Shown one piece after another: positions 14,524-23,382 of a stretch of 33,249 bases of DNA (its first letter is position 1; every line of letters starts with the position of its first letter). The DNA lies in assembly GCA_019923695.1 (NCBI GenBank), contig JAHXGO010000006.1, positions 1-33,249 on the forward strand, read 5' to 3'. This DNA is from Candidatus Liptonbacteria bacterium. GTDB lineage: Bacteria; Patescibacteriota; Minisyncoccia; UBA6257; Colwellbacteraceae. The position numbers were made by a program, and so were the translations under genes. The notes below the pieces were generated by a model, which was not told the DNA's origin, made no database searches, and saw nothing but the letters and a program-made list of their open reading frames with translations.

Positions 14524-15537
14524 ATGTTTGTTAAACAAGTGGGGATTGATTTAGGCACGACAAATACTGTTGTTTTCGTGCCAAAAAAGGGCTTTGTTAT
14601 CAATGAGTCAACCATTGTGGCCTTAAGTTATCCAGAAAACAAGGTTTTGGCTATTGGCAAAGAAGCCAAAGAAATGATTGGTAGAACGCCAGGAGACATA
14701 GTTGCTTATCGGCCGCTGAAAGATGGGGTGATAGCTGATTATTATATTACTAAAGCAATGCTTAAATATTTTATTAATCGAGCGGTTGGTAATTTTAATC
14801 TTTTCAGGCCTGATGTTGTAATTTCAGCGCCTGCCGGTATTACCCCAACTGAACGCCGGGCAGTTATTAATGCGGCTTTGGAAGCAGGCGCTAAAAACGC
14901 TTATATTGTTCGGGAACCTCTTTTAGCCGCTTTAGGCGCCGGCATTCTTATTAATTCATCTTCCGGAAATATGATAGTTAACATTGGCGGAGGAACCAGC
15001 GAAGTAGCCGTGATCTCTTTGGGAAGCATTGTTTGTTGGTCAAGTATTAGAGTTGCCGGCAATAAATTTGACGAAACAATTATAGATTATATAAAAAAGA
15101 AATATTCTTTGGCGATTGGAGAACAAACCGCTGAAATGGTGAAGATTAATATTGGTTCTGCCTTATCACTTAAGACAGGAAAATTAGAATGTGAAATTAG
15201 GGGGCGTAGTCTTTTAACTGGCTTGCCTAAAGATATTATTATTAATTCGAATGAAATAGCCGAAGCCCTAAGTCCGCTTCTTTTAGAAATCACCGCTTCC
15301 ATTCAAAACATTTTTAACCAAACGCCTCCGGAATTAGTGGCTGATATTATGGAAAAAGGGATTATTGTTTCCGGCGGCGTCGCTAATTTAAGGAATATTG
15401 ATGAATTTTTTATGCGTTTTTTGGGAGTGGAGGCCTATATTGCTGAAGAGCCTATTCTTTGTGTGGCTAAAGGAACAAGTATAATTTTAAATCATTTGGA
15501 AGCGTATAAAAAAACATTATTAGATAAAAGAACTTAA
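14524..15537 (+). CDS. mreB: MreB/Mbl-family actin-like protein, first paralogue
   Basis: This actin-fold ATPase forms membrane-bound filaments that guide wall synthesis. The motifs are GIDLGTTNT (8-16), PAGITPTERRAV near 107, NIGGGTSEVAVISL near 157 and GIIVSGGVANL near 278. At 337 residues it is of normal length. A second mreB lies at 18114, separated by holB, frr and rseP. Compared with the second copy it keeps the phosphate loops but the rest is clearly diverged, suggesting separate roles (MreB and Mbl-like). Confidence 0.93.
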   Translation: MFVKQVGIDLGTTNTVVFVPKKGFVINESTIVALSYPENKVLAIGKEAKEMIGRTPGDIVAYRPLKDGVIADYYITKAMLKYFINRAVGNFNLFRPDVVISAPAGITPTERRAVINAALEAGAKNAYIVREPLLAALGAGILINSSSGNMIVNIGGGTSEVAVISLGSIVCWSSIRVAGNKFDETIIDYIKKKYSLAIGEQTAEMVKINIGSALSLKTGKLECEIRGRSLLTGLPKDIIINSNEIAEALSPLLLEITASIQNIFNQTPPELVADIMEKGIIVSGGVANLRNIDEFFMRFLGVEAYIAEEPILCVAKGTSIILNHLEAYKKTLLDKRT

Positions 15538-15553
15538 TTTTTGATTTGGATAA

Positions 15554-16498
15554 ATGATGACAACAAAACAAAGCCTTGATTTATCGAATCCGAAGTTCAT
15601 TATCGGCCATAAGAAACAGCAAGAGTTTTTTAATCGTTTAATTAAAGAAGGTAAGTCAGGCGGCAGTTATATTTTTTTTGGGGAAAGCCAGATAGGTAAA
15701 TTTACTTTTGCCAAATTTTTAGCTACCAAGCTATCAACCGGTATTTCAGAACAGAAAAGTTCTTCTTTACAATCAAAAGACGACTCTTGGTTAAAAGGCA
15801 ATTTGTTTGATACTTTAATTATTGATGTTTTTCAAGACCAAGAAGAAAATCAAGAAGAAAAAGAAGAAAGCATTGGGATTGATAAAATAAGAAAAATAAA
15901 GATTTTTCTTAGTCGAAAACCAATTTATTCTCCATTAAGAACAGTTATTATAAATGAAGCTGATAGGTTAACTTTAGAAGCTCAAAACGCTCTTTTAAAG
16001 ATTGCCGAAGAACCTTCGATTTTAAGTTTGATAATTCTTGTTTTGCCGAATCCGGAAGCTTTATTTTCTACTCTTACTTCAAGGTTTAAAAAGATTTATT
16101 TTAGTCGATTAACTTTTCAAGAGATAAAATTATGGCTGATAGAAGAATTTAAAGTTGAATCAAAAATAGCTAATGCCGCATCAATTTCTTGTTTCGGCAA
16201 GCCCGGGTTAGCTCTGGAATTGATTACAACTGAAGGGCAGTTTCAAACCGAAAAAGTTGGTTATACTAAAGTTTCGTCTTGGCAGACTGATCGTCTTGCC
16301 CAATATAATCAATTAAAAACCATTGGCGATTATCGTTTTTTTATTAAAAAGCTTTTAATAGAGCTTTACGGCGTTCAAAATAGAGACAAAATAAGAAATG
16401 TCGATTGTCTCAAAGAATTATTAAAAAGATTGGTTTTTATTGAAAGTTTAAATACTAATAAAAAAATTCAACTTCAATCAATTTTATGGAACCGTTAA
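15554..16498 (+). CDS. holB: DNA polymerase III delta' subunit-like clamp-loader protein
   Basis: The 314-residue protein starts with the clamp-loader AAA+ fold. A degenerate P-loop reads GESQIGKFTFAK (near 44), where Ser/Thr after Lys is replaced by Phe. The NEADRLTLEAQNALLKIAEEP motif region (near 136) is diagnostic of delta'/DnaX-type subunits. The broken P-loop matches the non-ATPase role of delta'. A Gln/Glu-rich insert (EENQEEKEE) precedes it. It overlaps frr by 13 bases. Confidence 0.85.
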   Translation: MMTTKQSLDLSNPKFIIGHKKQQEFFNRLIKEGKSGGSYIFFGESQIGKFTFAKFLATKLSTGISEQKSSSLQSKDDSWLKGNLFDTLIIDVFQDQEENQEEKEESIGIDKIRKIKIFLSRKPIYSPLRTVIINEADRLTLEAQNALLKIAEEPSILSLIILVLPNPEALFSTLTSRFKKIYFSRLTFQEIKLWLIEEFKVESKIANAASISCFGKPGLALELITTEGQFQTEKVGYTKVSSWQTDRLAQYNQLKTIGDYRFFIKKLLIELYGVQNRDKIRNVDCLKELLKRLVFIESLNTNKKIQLQSILWNR

Positions 16499-17016
16499 AA
16501 GAAATAGAACAATTAATAAAAGATATTCTTATTTGGCTAAAAGAGGAATTTTCAAAAATTCGTTCCAACAGGCCGTCGTCTAAATTTATAGAACACATAA
16601 AGGTTAATTACACTGACGGAGTTTACTCAATCAATCAATTAGCTTCAATTGGGGTGGTACCACCAAGAGAAATTATTGTTTCTCCGTGGGACACCAGTCT
16701 TGTCTCTATTATTTCTAAAGCGATAGAATCTTCTGGTTTAGGACTGAAAGCCACTCCAGAAGGGAATATAATTAGAGTTCATCTTCCGTCGCTTACAGAA
16801 GAACGGATAAAAGAACTGACAAAGTTGATAAAATCTTTAGCGGAAGAGGCCAGAATAAAAATGAGACTGGCAAGGGATAAAGTAGTGAAAAAAATCAATG
16901 AGTCTCCCGAGGACCAAAAATTTAAATTTAAAAATAATCTTCAAAAAATGGTTGATAAATTTAACGATGAGATTGACACAATAGTTGAATTAAAGATAAA
17001 AGAATTAAACGAATAA
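16486..17016 (+). CDS. frr: Ribosome recycling factor
   Basis: This two-domain protein splits post-termination ribosomes with EF-G. Visible family text includes KIRSNRPSSKFIEHIKV near 24, PREIIVSPWD near 60, IRVHLPSLTEERIKEL near 95 and ARIKMRLARDKVVKKI near 120. The 176 residues are close to the usual 185. The gene overlaps the end of holB and lies four bases before rseP. Confidence 0.94.
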   Translation: MEPLKEIEQLIKDILIWLKEEFSKIRSNRPSSKFIEHIKVNYTDGVYSINQLASIGVVPPREIIVSPWDTSLVSIISKAIESSGLGLKATPEGNIIRVHLPSLTEERIKELTKLIKSLAEEARIKMRLARDKVVKKINESPEDQKFKFKNNLQKMVDKFNDEIDTIVELKIKELNE

Positions 17017-17020
17017 AATA

Positions 17021-18058
17021 ATGGATTTTTTTATTGTTTTTCTTTTAATTGTGGTTTTTTTGGCTATTCTTATTTTAGGCCATGAAGGAGGTCATTTTTT
17101 GGCCGCTAGATTATTTGGCGTTGATGTTGAGGAATTTGGTTTTGGTTTTCCGCCTCGTCTTTTTTCTAAAAAAATAGGAAAAACAATTTACAGTTTTAAT
17201 TTTTTTCCTTTTGGCGGCTTTGTAAAAATTAAAGGAGTTGATGTTTCTAAAGAAGAAGCTGATAAAATCCAAAAAAACGATGATTTAAAAAATGATTTTC
17301 GATCTCAATCAACTTTAAAAAAAATAATAATCATTTTATCGGGCGTTATAGTTAATTTTATCATTGGGTGGTTAGCTTTTAGCGTTGTTTTTATGGTTGG
17401 TATTCCTAAAGCTGTTTATGTTCGCGGGACCTTGCCGGAAAGTCCGGCTTTTTTGGCAGGCTTCCAAAGCGGAGATAAAATTCTGGGTTTTGAAAAAATG
17501 GAGGACTTTATTAAATTAATTGAAGATAGTCCTCAAAAAAATATTGAAATAGAAATTAAAAGAGAGGGCAAGGTTCTTTTTATAGAAGCTGTTCCGCGCT
17601 TAGACGATAATTTGAATAAAGGCGTTTTAGGCATTGAGCTTTTTGAAACGGGAATGGAAAAAAGCGGATTAGTTAACAGTTTTAAAAATGGTTTTGAGCA
17701 GAGTGTAAATATTATGAAGCTTATTGCTTTGTCTTTAGCGTCTATAATAAGAGAAGGAGATTTTTCTTCGGTTGTCGGGCCGGTCGGAGTTTTTCAAGCG
17801 ATTGGCAGCGCAAAAGAACTTGGCATTCCTTATATTTTTCAGCTTTTAGGATTAATTTCTTTAAATTTGGTTTTTATAAACATTTTGCCTTTGCCGGCTT
17901 TGGACGGAGGAAGAGTAATTTTTATTATTATTGAAAAAATTATTCGACGGCCGATTAATTATAAAATAGAATCTGCCATTCATTCATTCTTTTTTCTTGT
18001 TTTGTTATTTTTATTGATAGCTGTGACTATTAAAGATGTTTCAAGACTTATTTTTTAA
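17021..18058 (+). CDS. rseP: Site-2 membrane metalloprotease RseP
   Basis: This intramembrane zinc protease has the active site HEGGH (residues 21-25) in the first helix, an FPFGGFVKIKG strand, one PDZ domain (about 125-205) and the second motif LPLPALDGGR (near 290). About four helices are visible. At 345 residues it is typical for Gram-positive or CPR forms with one PDZ domain. It cleaves membrane-bound anti-sigma factors or leftover signal peptides. The neighbour order frr-rseP is common in bacteria. Confidence 0.94.
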   Translation: MDFFIVFLLIVVFLAILILGHEGGHFLAARLFGVDVEEFGFGFPPRLFSKKIGKTIYSFNFFPFGGFVKIKGVDVSKEEADKIQKNDDLKNDFRSQSTLKKIIIILSGVIVNFIIGWLAFSVVFMVGIPKAVYVRGTLPESPAFLAGFQSGDKILGFEKMEDFIKLIEDSPQKNIEIEIKREGKVLFIEAVPRLDDNLNKGVLGIELFETGMEKSGLVNSFKNGFEQSVNIMKLIALSLASIIREGDFSSVVGPVGVFQAIGSAKELGIPYIFQLLGLISLNLVFINILPLPALDGGRVIFIIIEKIIRRPINYKIESAIHSFFFLVLLFLLIAVTIKDVSRLIF

Positions 18059-18063
18059 CGAAG

Positions 18064-18092
18064 TTGTCAGCAGTTAAAAATAATGATAAGAT
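18064..18092 (+). promoter_or_regulatory. Promoter of the mreB-2/mreC/mreD/PBP2 operon
   Basis: TTGTCA, a 17-base spacer and extended -10 TGATAAGAT lie just after the rseP stop. The mreB-2 start follows 21 bases after the -10, giving a leader of about 15 nt. Confidence 0.6.
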
Positions 18093-18113
18093 ATAAAAAA
18101 TTAAAGACTAATT

Positions 18114-19160
18114 ATGATGAGAATATTCGATAGATTTAGTAAACAGATTGGCGTTGATTTAGGAACAGCCAATACTCTTATTTATCTAAAAGGGAAAGGG
18201 CTGATAATAGATGAACCAACTATTATTGCGGTTAATAACAAAACCGGTCAGATTTTAAATATCGGAGAAGGCGGAAAAAAAATGATTGATCGCGCTCCCC
18301 AGCATATTAGTGTTATTAAGCCTTTAATTAATGGCGTTGTTTCTGATTTTGAGATGACTGAAGAAATTTTAAAACATCATCTTAATAAATTAAGCGGAAG
18401 TTTTTTCTATCGTTACGGTTTAGGAGTTATCTCTGTGCCAAGTAATTTAACGGAGGTTGAAAGAAAGTCGGTTGAAGACGCGGCAATCGGCGCCGGACTT
18501 TCAAAGGCTTATTTAGTGGAAAGCCCTATTGCCGCCGCTTTAGGGAATCGTCTGCCTATTGAAGAACCAATAGCCAGTATGATAATAGATATTGGCGGCG
18601 GCACAACCGAACTGGCAATTATATCAATCGGCGGCGTTGTTATTTCAAAAAGTTTAAAAATCGCCGGAGATAAATTTAATGATGATATTATTAGGTTTAT
18701 TAAAGATGAATTTAAACTTGCTATTGGAGAACCAACAGCCGAAAGGATTAAAATTACCATTGGCTCTGTCCTCCCTTTTGACGAAAAATTAGAAATGGGG
18801 ATTAAAGGAAGAGATCTTGCAAGCGGTTTACCTAAAGAAATTATTGTTAAAAATTCTCAAATAAATAGCGCCATTTCCAAATCAGTAAAAACTTTGGCTG
18901 AAGCTGCTAAAAACTTGATTGAAGAGGCGCCGCCCGAACTGGTTGGAGATATTTTAGAAAACGGAATTTATCTTTGTGGAGGAGGTAGTTTGCTTAGGGG
19001 TATAGATAAGCATATAGAAAAAGAAGTTTTCGCTAAAACTATTTTAGTTGGTGATCCTTTAACTTGCGTTATTAGAGGATTGGGAATGATTGTTGAAGAT
19101 TTTCAAAAATACGAAAAATTGTTAAACAGTCAACCAAGATCAAGAGAGATAAAAATTTAG
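18114..19160 (+). CDS. mreB: Rod shape-determining protein MreB, second paralogue
   Basis: This actin-like filament protein has GVDLGTANTLIY near 13, the canonical MreB text, plus PSNLTEVERKSVEDAA near 107 and DIGGGTTELAIISIGG near 162. GIYLCGGGSLLRGID lies near 285. At 348 residues it is of standard length. It heads mreC, an mreD-like gene and the PBP2 gene, the classic elongasome order, so this copy is the likelier true MreB. Two adjacent ATG codons (18114, 18117) are possible starts. Confidence 0.95.
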   Translation: MMRIFDRFSKQIGVDLGTANTLIYLKGKGLIIDEPTIIAVNNKTGQILNIGEGGKKMIDRAPQHISVIKPLINGVVSDFEMTEEILKHHLNKLSGSFFYRYGLGVISVPSNLTEVERKSVEDAAIGAGLSKAYLVESPIAAALGNRLPIEEPIASMIIDIGGGTTELAIISIGGVVISKSLKIAGDKFNDDIIRFIKDEFKLAIGEPTAERIKITIGSVLPFDEKLEMGIKGRDLASGLPKEIIVKNSQINSAISKSVKTLAEAAKNLIEEAPPELVGDILENGIYLCGGGSLLRGIDKHIEKEVFAKTILVGDPLTCVIRGLGMIVEDFQKYEKLLNSQPRSREIKI

Positions 19161-19172
19161 TTTAAACTTCGT

Positions 19173-19910
19173 ATGTTCTTACCCGCAAAAAAGGGCCTTA
19201 AAGATATATTAATCTACTTTATTTTAGGGGTTTTCGCTTTTTTTGTTTTTTTTGCCGGTGAAAATATTATTAGGTTTAAAAACGAAATCTTTGAGCCGAA
19301 AAGACAGGAGGAAATAATTAATATTCTTTCTCAAAAAAATAAGGAACTTGAAGCTGAAATTTTTAAGCTGCAAATTAAATTACCGGAGAGAAAAATTGAC
19401 TATCAACGAGCCAAAGTTTATTCTAATTATCCGTTTTCTAATAAATCGGAAATAGTTATTGATATTGGAAGCTTGTCTGGAATTAAGGAGGGATCAGCCG
19501 TAACCGCGGATGGAAAAAATTTAATCGGAAAAGTTAAAAAAGTTTATAATAACATTAGCGTTGTTCAAACGATTTTTAGCCCTGATTTTAAGATTCCGGT
19601 AAGAATAGGGCTTGGAGAAATTGACGCTCTTTATACCGGCGGATTAAGCCCGAGACTTAGTCTTATAGCGAACCATAGGCTCGATATATCAGAACCCCGT
19701 TCTGCCGTAACAAACCCCGAGCTGGATATAATTAGCATTCAAGTTGGCGAATATGTAGTTTCCGCTTCAAAAGATTTTCCTTATGGTCTTGTTTTAGGGA
19801 AAATTAGAGAAATCACTGCTAAAGGTCGATTTAAAGAGGCAACATTAGAGCCGATTTACGAAATTAAAGATTTAAGAAATGTTTATGTGGCCATCGGTTG
19901 GACTAATTGA
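19173..19910 (+). CDS. mreC: Rod shape-determining protein MreC
   Basis: A basic N-terminus, one transmembrane helix (about 10-30), a coiled coil (about 38-70) and two beta-barrel domains match MreC, which bridges MreB and PBP2 outside the membrane. Family strands KVKKVYNNISVVQTI and ISIQVGEYVVSAS lead to GLVLGKI. At 245 residues it is on the short side of normal. Between YTGGLSPRLSLI and ISIQVGE lies an extra stretch (about 165-185) made partly of a dispersed DNA repeat (19664-19691), an apparent in-frame insertion. Confidence 0.93.
   Translation: MFLPAKKGLKDILIYFILGVFAFFVFFAGENIIRFKNEIFEPKRQEEIINILSQKNKELEAEIFKLQIKLPERKIDYQRAKVYSNYPFSNKSEIVIDIGSLSGIKEGSAVTADGKNLIGKVKKVYNNISVVQTIFSPDFKIPVRIGLGEIDALYTGGLSPRLSLIANHRLDISEPRSAVTNPELDIISIQVGEYVVSASKDFPYGLVLGKIREITAKGRFKEATLEPIYEIKDLRNVYVAIGWTN
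19664..19691 (+). repeat. Dispersed repeat motif inside mreC
   Basis: This 28-bp stretch starts TATAGCGAACCATAGG and ends CTCGATATATCA. It matches intergenic 13454-13481 (reverse strand) at 25 of 28 positions. It encodes IANHRLDIS-like residues in a loop that is much shorter in typical MreC. Confidence 0.7.
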
Positions 19911-20190
19911 AGGAAGTAGTTTAGTTCTGGCGACAGTTCTTTTTATCGCTTTTTTTATTGGTTTATCCTCTGGTCAAAAAGATTTACGAATAAAAATATT
20001 TCTTATTCTTTTTTCTGTTTTTTTGATAAAATTTAAGCCGGGATTGAGTTTTGAAGATTTCGCTTTTTTTTCAAGCGGGATGCTGGGAATTTTGCTTCAA
20101 AAATACCTAATTTTCAAACCTTATTTAAGTTTAATAATCTCTATCGTCGCCTCTATTATCTTGCTTCATATTTTATTATTTTTATTTTGA
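19879..20190 (+). CDS. mreD: MreD-like small membrane protein
   Basis: This 103-residue hydrophobic protein with about four membrane helices lies exactly where mreD lies, between mreC and the PBP2 gene. MreD is normally about 160 residues with five or six helices, so this is either a reduced MreD or an analogue. It overlaps mreC by 32 bases; a later ATG at 19885 is possible. The name rests on position and topology, as sequence motifs are weak. Confidence 0.6.
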   Translation: MFMWPSVGLIEGSSLVLATVLFIAFFIGLSSGQKDLRIKIFLILFSVFLIKFKPGLSFEDFAFFSSGMLGILLQKYLIFKPYLSLIISIVASIILLHILLFLF

Positions 20191-20194
20191 TTAT

Positions 20195-22021
20195 ATGAAA
20201 AAAAGAATTCAAGGAATAAATTTTGACGAAATCAGCGTTGACGAGCAACGCGGTGAATTAAAAGTTAAAGAATTTCCTATTAAGGACTTTGTTTTTCAAA
20301 TTGCTTTTGGCATTTTTTTCGCGGTTTCTCTTATTGCTATTTTTAGAGTTTTTTCTTTTTGGGCTGTAAGCGGAAGTTTTTATCAAAATCGATCTTTTGC
20401 GAACGTTAATAGAGTTATAATCCAGCCGGCGCCTCGCGGTATTATTTTTGACCGCTATAATAAGCCGCTGGTTGAAAATGTTCCTTCTTTAAATCTTTAT
20501 CTAAAGCCATCTGATTTAATAAAACACAAAGAAACGGAAAAAGTTTTGAGTTTATTAAAAGAAATTGGTTTAAGCGAGGAATCTTTTTATGAAATTTTAA
20601 GAAAAAGAGATTTTCATTCTTTTGATATTATTCTTTTAAAAGAAGATATTTCTAATATTGAAGCAATTAAAATTCAAAGCTCGGGTTTGGATTCTTTAAC
20701 AGTTGGCAGCGATTTCAGACGTTTATTTCATCCTGCTTACAGCCATATTGTTGGTTATGTTAATTTAACGACTAGAGAAGAAGTTATGAGACAATCTCTT
20801 TCTTCAGTTGATGTAGTTGGCCGCTCGGGCCTGGAATTGCAGTACGATAGTGTTTTACGGGGGGAAAATGGAAAAAGAATTATTTATCAAAACGCCATAG
20901 GTGAAAAACTGGGAGAGAGGGTTGTCAGACAACCTAAAAAGGGCAACGATATACATACAACTATTGACCTTGATTTACAAAAATATTTTCATACTCGTTT
21001 TGCTGAACAATTAAAACTTTTGGAAAGAAAAAAAGGGGCAGGAATTATTATTAATCCTAAAAACGGAGAAATTTTAAGTTTAATTAGTTTCCCAAGTTTT
21101 TCTCGTGAAGAAATTCCAAAACTTTTAAGAGACCCTAATCAGCCATTTTTCAATAGAGCTATTTCTGGTGTTTACAGTCCTGGTTCAGCAATAAAGCCAA
21201 TAATCGCTGTTGCCGCTCTTAAAGAGGGGATTATTGGACCAGAAGACAATATTTTTTCTCCCGGCTATATTGAAATTCCTAATCGCTATCAACCAGATAA
21301 TCCGGCTCGATTTTCGGAAATAAATCCGGCTGGCTGGGTTAATGTCCATTCGGCTATTGCCAAGTCTTCTAATGTTTATTTTTATATTGTCGGAGGCGGA
21401 TTCGGCAACCGCAAAGGATTGGGTATAGATAATATTAAAAAATATTTTGAAATTTTTAATCTTGATAAAAAAACCGGTATTGAATTTCCAAGAGAGTCAA
21501 AAGGATATATAGCTTCTTTAAAAGATAGAAAACATTGGCAGGTAGGTCATACTTATCATACTTCAATCGGTCAGGGTGATATCGGAATCACCCCAATTGG
21601 TTTGCTTAATGCTATCGCTTCGATTTTAAATGGCGGAAATCTTTATAAGCCAAATTTAATTCTTGGAAAAGACCCTGTTTTGGTAAGAGAACTTTCTTAC
21701 CCGCAAGGCGGGACAAATCTTCAACCTCAATTAGATGAAGCGACACAGGGGATGATTGACGCTGTTGCAAAACCTTACGGAACTATTCGGGCGCTTTCAA
21801 GATTACCTATAAAAATAGCTGGTAAAACAGGCACAGTTGAAATTGGAGAAGAAGGAAAAATAAACGCTTTGTTTGTAGGATGCGGTCCTATTCCGCTAAA
21901 TAATGAAAATCCGTCAATCTGCGTTATAGTCCTTGTTGAAGACGCAAGACATGAAATTTCAAATACTATTCCGGTGGTTCATGATGTTTTTAGATGGTAT
22001 TATGAAAATAGAATAAAATAA
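20195..22021 (+). CDS. mrdA: Penicillin-binding protein 2, elongation transpeptidase
   Basis: A class B PBP with one N-terminal membrane helix (about 35-58), a dimerisation domain starting RGIIFDRYNKPLVENVP and a C-terminal transpeptidase domain. Active-site motifs are SPGSAIK (catalytic Ser near 331), SSN (near 391) and KTGT (near 544). At 608 residues it is normal. It crosslinks peptidoglycan during elongation with MreC/MreD and RodA; no rodA is in the window. Position after mreB-C-D supports PBP2 rather than FtsI. Confidence 0.94.
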   Translation: MKKRIQGINFDEISVDEQRGELKVKEFPIKDFVFQIAFGIFFAVSLIAIFRVFSFWAVSGSFYQNRSFANVNRVIIQPAPRGIIFDRYNKPLVENVPSLNLYLKPSDLIKHKETEKVLSLLKEIGLSEESFYEILRKRDFHSFDIILLKEDISNIEAIKIQSSGLDSLTVGSDFRRLFHPAYSHIVGYVNLTTREEVMRQSLSSVDVVGRSGLELQYDSVLRGENGKRIIYQNAIGEKLGERVVRQPKKGNDIHTTIDLDLQKYFHTRFAEQLKLLERKKGAGIIINPKNGEILSLISFPSFSREEIPKLLRDPNQPFFNRAISGVYSPGSAIKPIIAVAALKEGIIGPEDNIFSPGYIEIPNRYQPDNPARFSEINPAGWVNVHSAIAKSSNVYFYIVGGGFGNRKGLGIDNIKKYFEIFNLDKKTGIEFPRESKGYIASLKDRKHWQVGHTYHTSIGQGDIGITPIGLLNAIASILNGGNLYKPNLILGKDPVLVRELSYPQGGTNLQPQLDEATQGMIDAVAKPYGTIRALSRLPIKIAGKTGTVEIGEEGKINALFVGCGPIPLNNENPSICVIVLVEDARHEISNTIPVVHDVFRWYYENRIK

Positions 22022-22348
22022 ATGTAAGGTTTACAAATAAAATAGAAAATTTTTTGCCAGCTGTTGCCGCTTCAGATAAATTATTTTTGTTCGTTGTTAA
22101 AAGTTTGTCTTAAATATCAAATTTAATTTTTACTTAGTTTCGGACCCAAATAAAGACATTTTCTTATTTTTTCTTAACTTGCTAATTTATAATTTCGTTT
22201 TAATTTACTGACTATGAAAAGATTTTTTGCCGGTTTTATTCTATCTGCTTGTGAGGTCAGATTATTTTAGTTTTTAAAGGTATAAACAGGCAGAACAAAG
22301 TCTAAGTAATGTGTTGTAAACAATGTTGAGATTTCTTACAATAAAAAT
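22022..22348. other. Gap between the PBP2 gene and tpiA
   Basis: No convincing gene. One stretch near 22044-22113 reads ENFLPAVAASDKLFLFVV in one frame with no plausible start, and a 18-codon ATG frame lies at 22214. Both look like decay products or chance. The right end holds the tpiA promoter. Confidence 0.4.
22314..22342 (+). promoter_or_regulatory. Promoter of tpiA
   Basis: TTGTAA, a 17-base spacer and TACAAT. The tpiA start lies six bases after the -10 box, so the message is predicted to be leaderless. Confidence 0.55.
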
Positions 22349-23074
22349 ATGGCAAAGTTAATTGTTTTCAACTGGAAGAACAAGATTTACAAAACAGAAG
22401 AAGCTTTAAAATTAGCGAGAATTTCCGATTTGAAAAATTCAGTGATTTGTCCGCCGTTTTTTTTATTTAATCAAATTAAACCAATTATTAAAAAATCAGA
22501 ATTGGGAAGTCAAAATGTTTTTTTGTCAGAACAAATTTGTACTGGAGAAATTACAGCCAATACCCTTAAAAATTTAGGCGTCAAATACGCGATTATCGGT
22601 CATTCGGAAAGGCGTTGTTTTCTTAAAGAAGATGATAAACTAATAAATAAGAAAGTTTTAGCTTGTTTTAAAGGCGGGTTAAAATCAATTTTATGTGTAG
22701 GAGAATCAAAAAAAATGAAAGAGAGCGCTATTTTTAATTTCATAAAAAATCAACTGATAAATAATTTAAAGGGAATAAACTCTGATTTAGCTTCAAAATT
22801 TTTAATAGTGGCCTATGAACCAGTTTGGGCAATAGGCGCTGGTAATTATTGTAAGCCAAAAAAAGTTTTAGAAATAATTAAATTTATCAAACGAACCCTA
22901 AGTTCTAAATTTCACATTTTAAATTTTCGCGTTCTTTACGGCGGGTCAGTTGATTCTCAAAATATCGCTGATTTTTTAAAATATAAAGAAATTGATGGGA
23001 CATTAATTGGCGGGGCTTCGGTTAATCCCCAAGAACTTAAAAAAATAGTACAAAAATATGAAAATTTTAAATAA
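22349..23074 (+). CDS. tpiA: Triosephosphate isomerase
   Basis: This TIM-barrel enzyme interconverts dihydroxyacetone phosphate and glyceraldehyde 3-phosphate. Catalytic residues are visible: Asn/Lys in FNWKNK (8-13), His in IIGHSERR (near 84), Glu in AYEPVWAIG (near 157). The phosphate loop YGGSVDSQNI (near 197) and DGTLIGGASV complete it. At 241 residues it is normal. It precedes pgk in a glycolysis pair. Confidence 0.96.
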   Translation: MAKLIVFNWKNKIYKTEEALKLARISDLKNSVICPPFFLFNQIKPIIKKSELGSQNVFLSEQICTGEITANTLKNLGVKYAIIGHSERRCFLKEDDKLINKKVLACFKGGLKSILCVGESKKMKESAIFNFIKNQLINNLKGINSDLASKFLIVAYEPVWAIGAGNYCKPKKVLEIIKFIKRTLSSKFHILNFRVLYGGSVDSQNIADFLKYKEIDGTLIGGASVNPQELKKIVQKYENFK

Positions 23075-23166
23075 CAAAACTTCTAAAAAAATCAAAGAAG
23101 TTTTGATAAAAATTATAATTATTTTGGGAGCTATAATTATTATCGCTTCTTTGGTCACATATTAAT
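23059..23166 (+). CDS. Possible 35-residue single-helix membrane peptide
   Basis: An ATG frame overlapping the tpiA end gives a basic N-terminus (KTSKKIKEV) then a strongly hydrophobic helix (LIKIIIILGAIIIIASLV). The charge pattern is like a tail of SecE or a small membrane peptide, but the match is only general. It could be chance in AT-rich DNA, where isoleucine-rich frames are common. Confidence 0.3.
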
Positions 23167-23180
23167 TATTTTATAAGGAA

Positions 23181-23382
23181 ATGGAAAAGGTTTTTTTAAA
23201 AATTTTGGATAATAACACAATAACGGCTAATTTTTACAGCAAGATCGGAAATCCGTTATTTTGAACTATTTTTATGTATATGATGTCGCAGATAAAATTA
23301 AAACTTTTGGGGAAAAAGAAATTATAAAACGAATATTATTGAAAATAATCCGAAACTGGCGGAAAAAATAATAAATAAACTA
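23181..23382 (+). pseudogene. Frameshifted remnant gene upstream of pgk
   Basis: An ATG at 23181 reads MEKVFLKILDNNTITANFYS and stops at 23263. A second frame continues VYDVADKIKTFGEKEII, and a third gives IIENNPKLAEKIINKL, running into the pgk start. Codon style resembles real genes, and the pieces join in order with two frame changes. I do not recognise the parent family. Confidence 0.4.

Noticed and set aside
15554-16498. holB as an active clamp-loader ATPase (gamma/tau)
   Set aside because: The P-loop has Phe where Ser/Thr is needed and the protein lacks the domain III extension of DnaX; delta' fits better.
22214-22270. Short ATG frame MKRFFAGFILSACEVRLF
   Set aside because: Only 18 codons, no ribosome site and no context; it resembles a signal peptide only by chance hydrophobicity.
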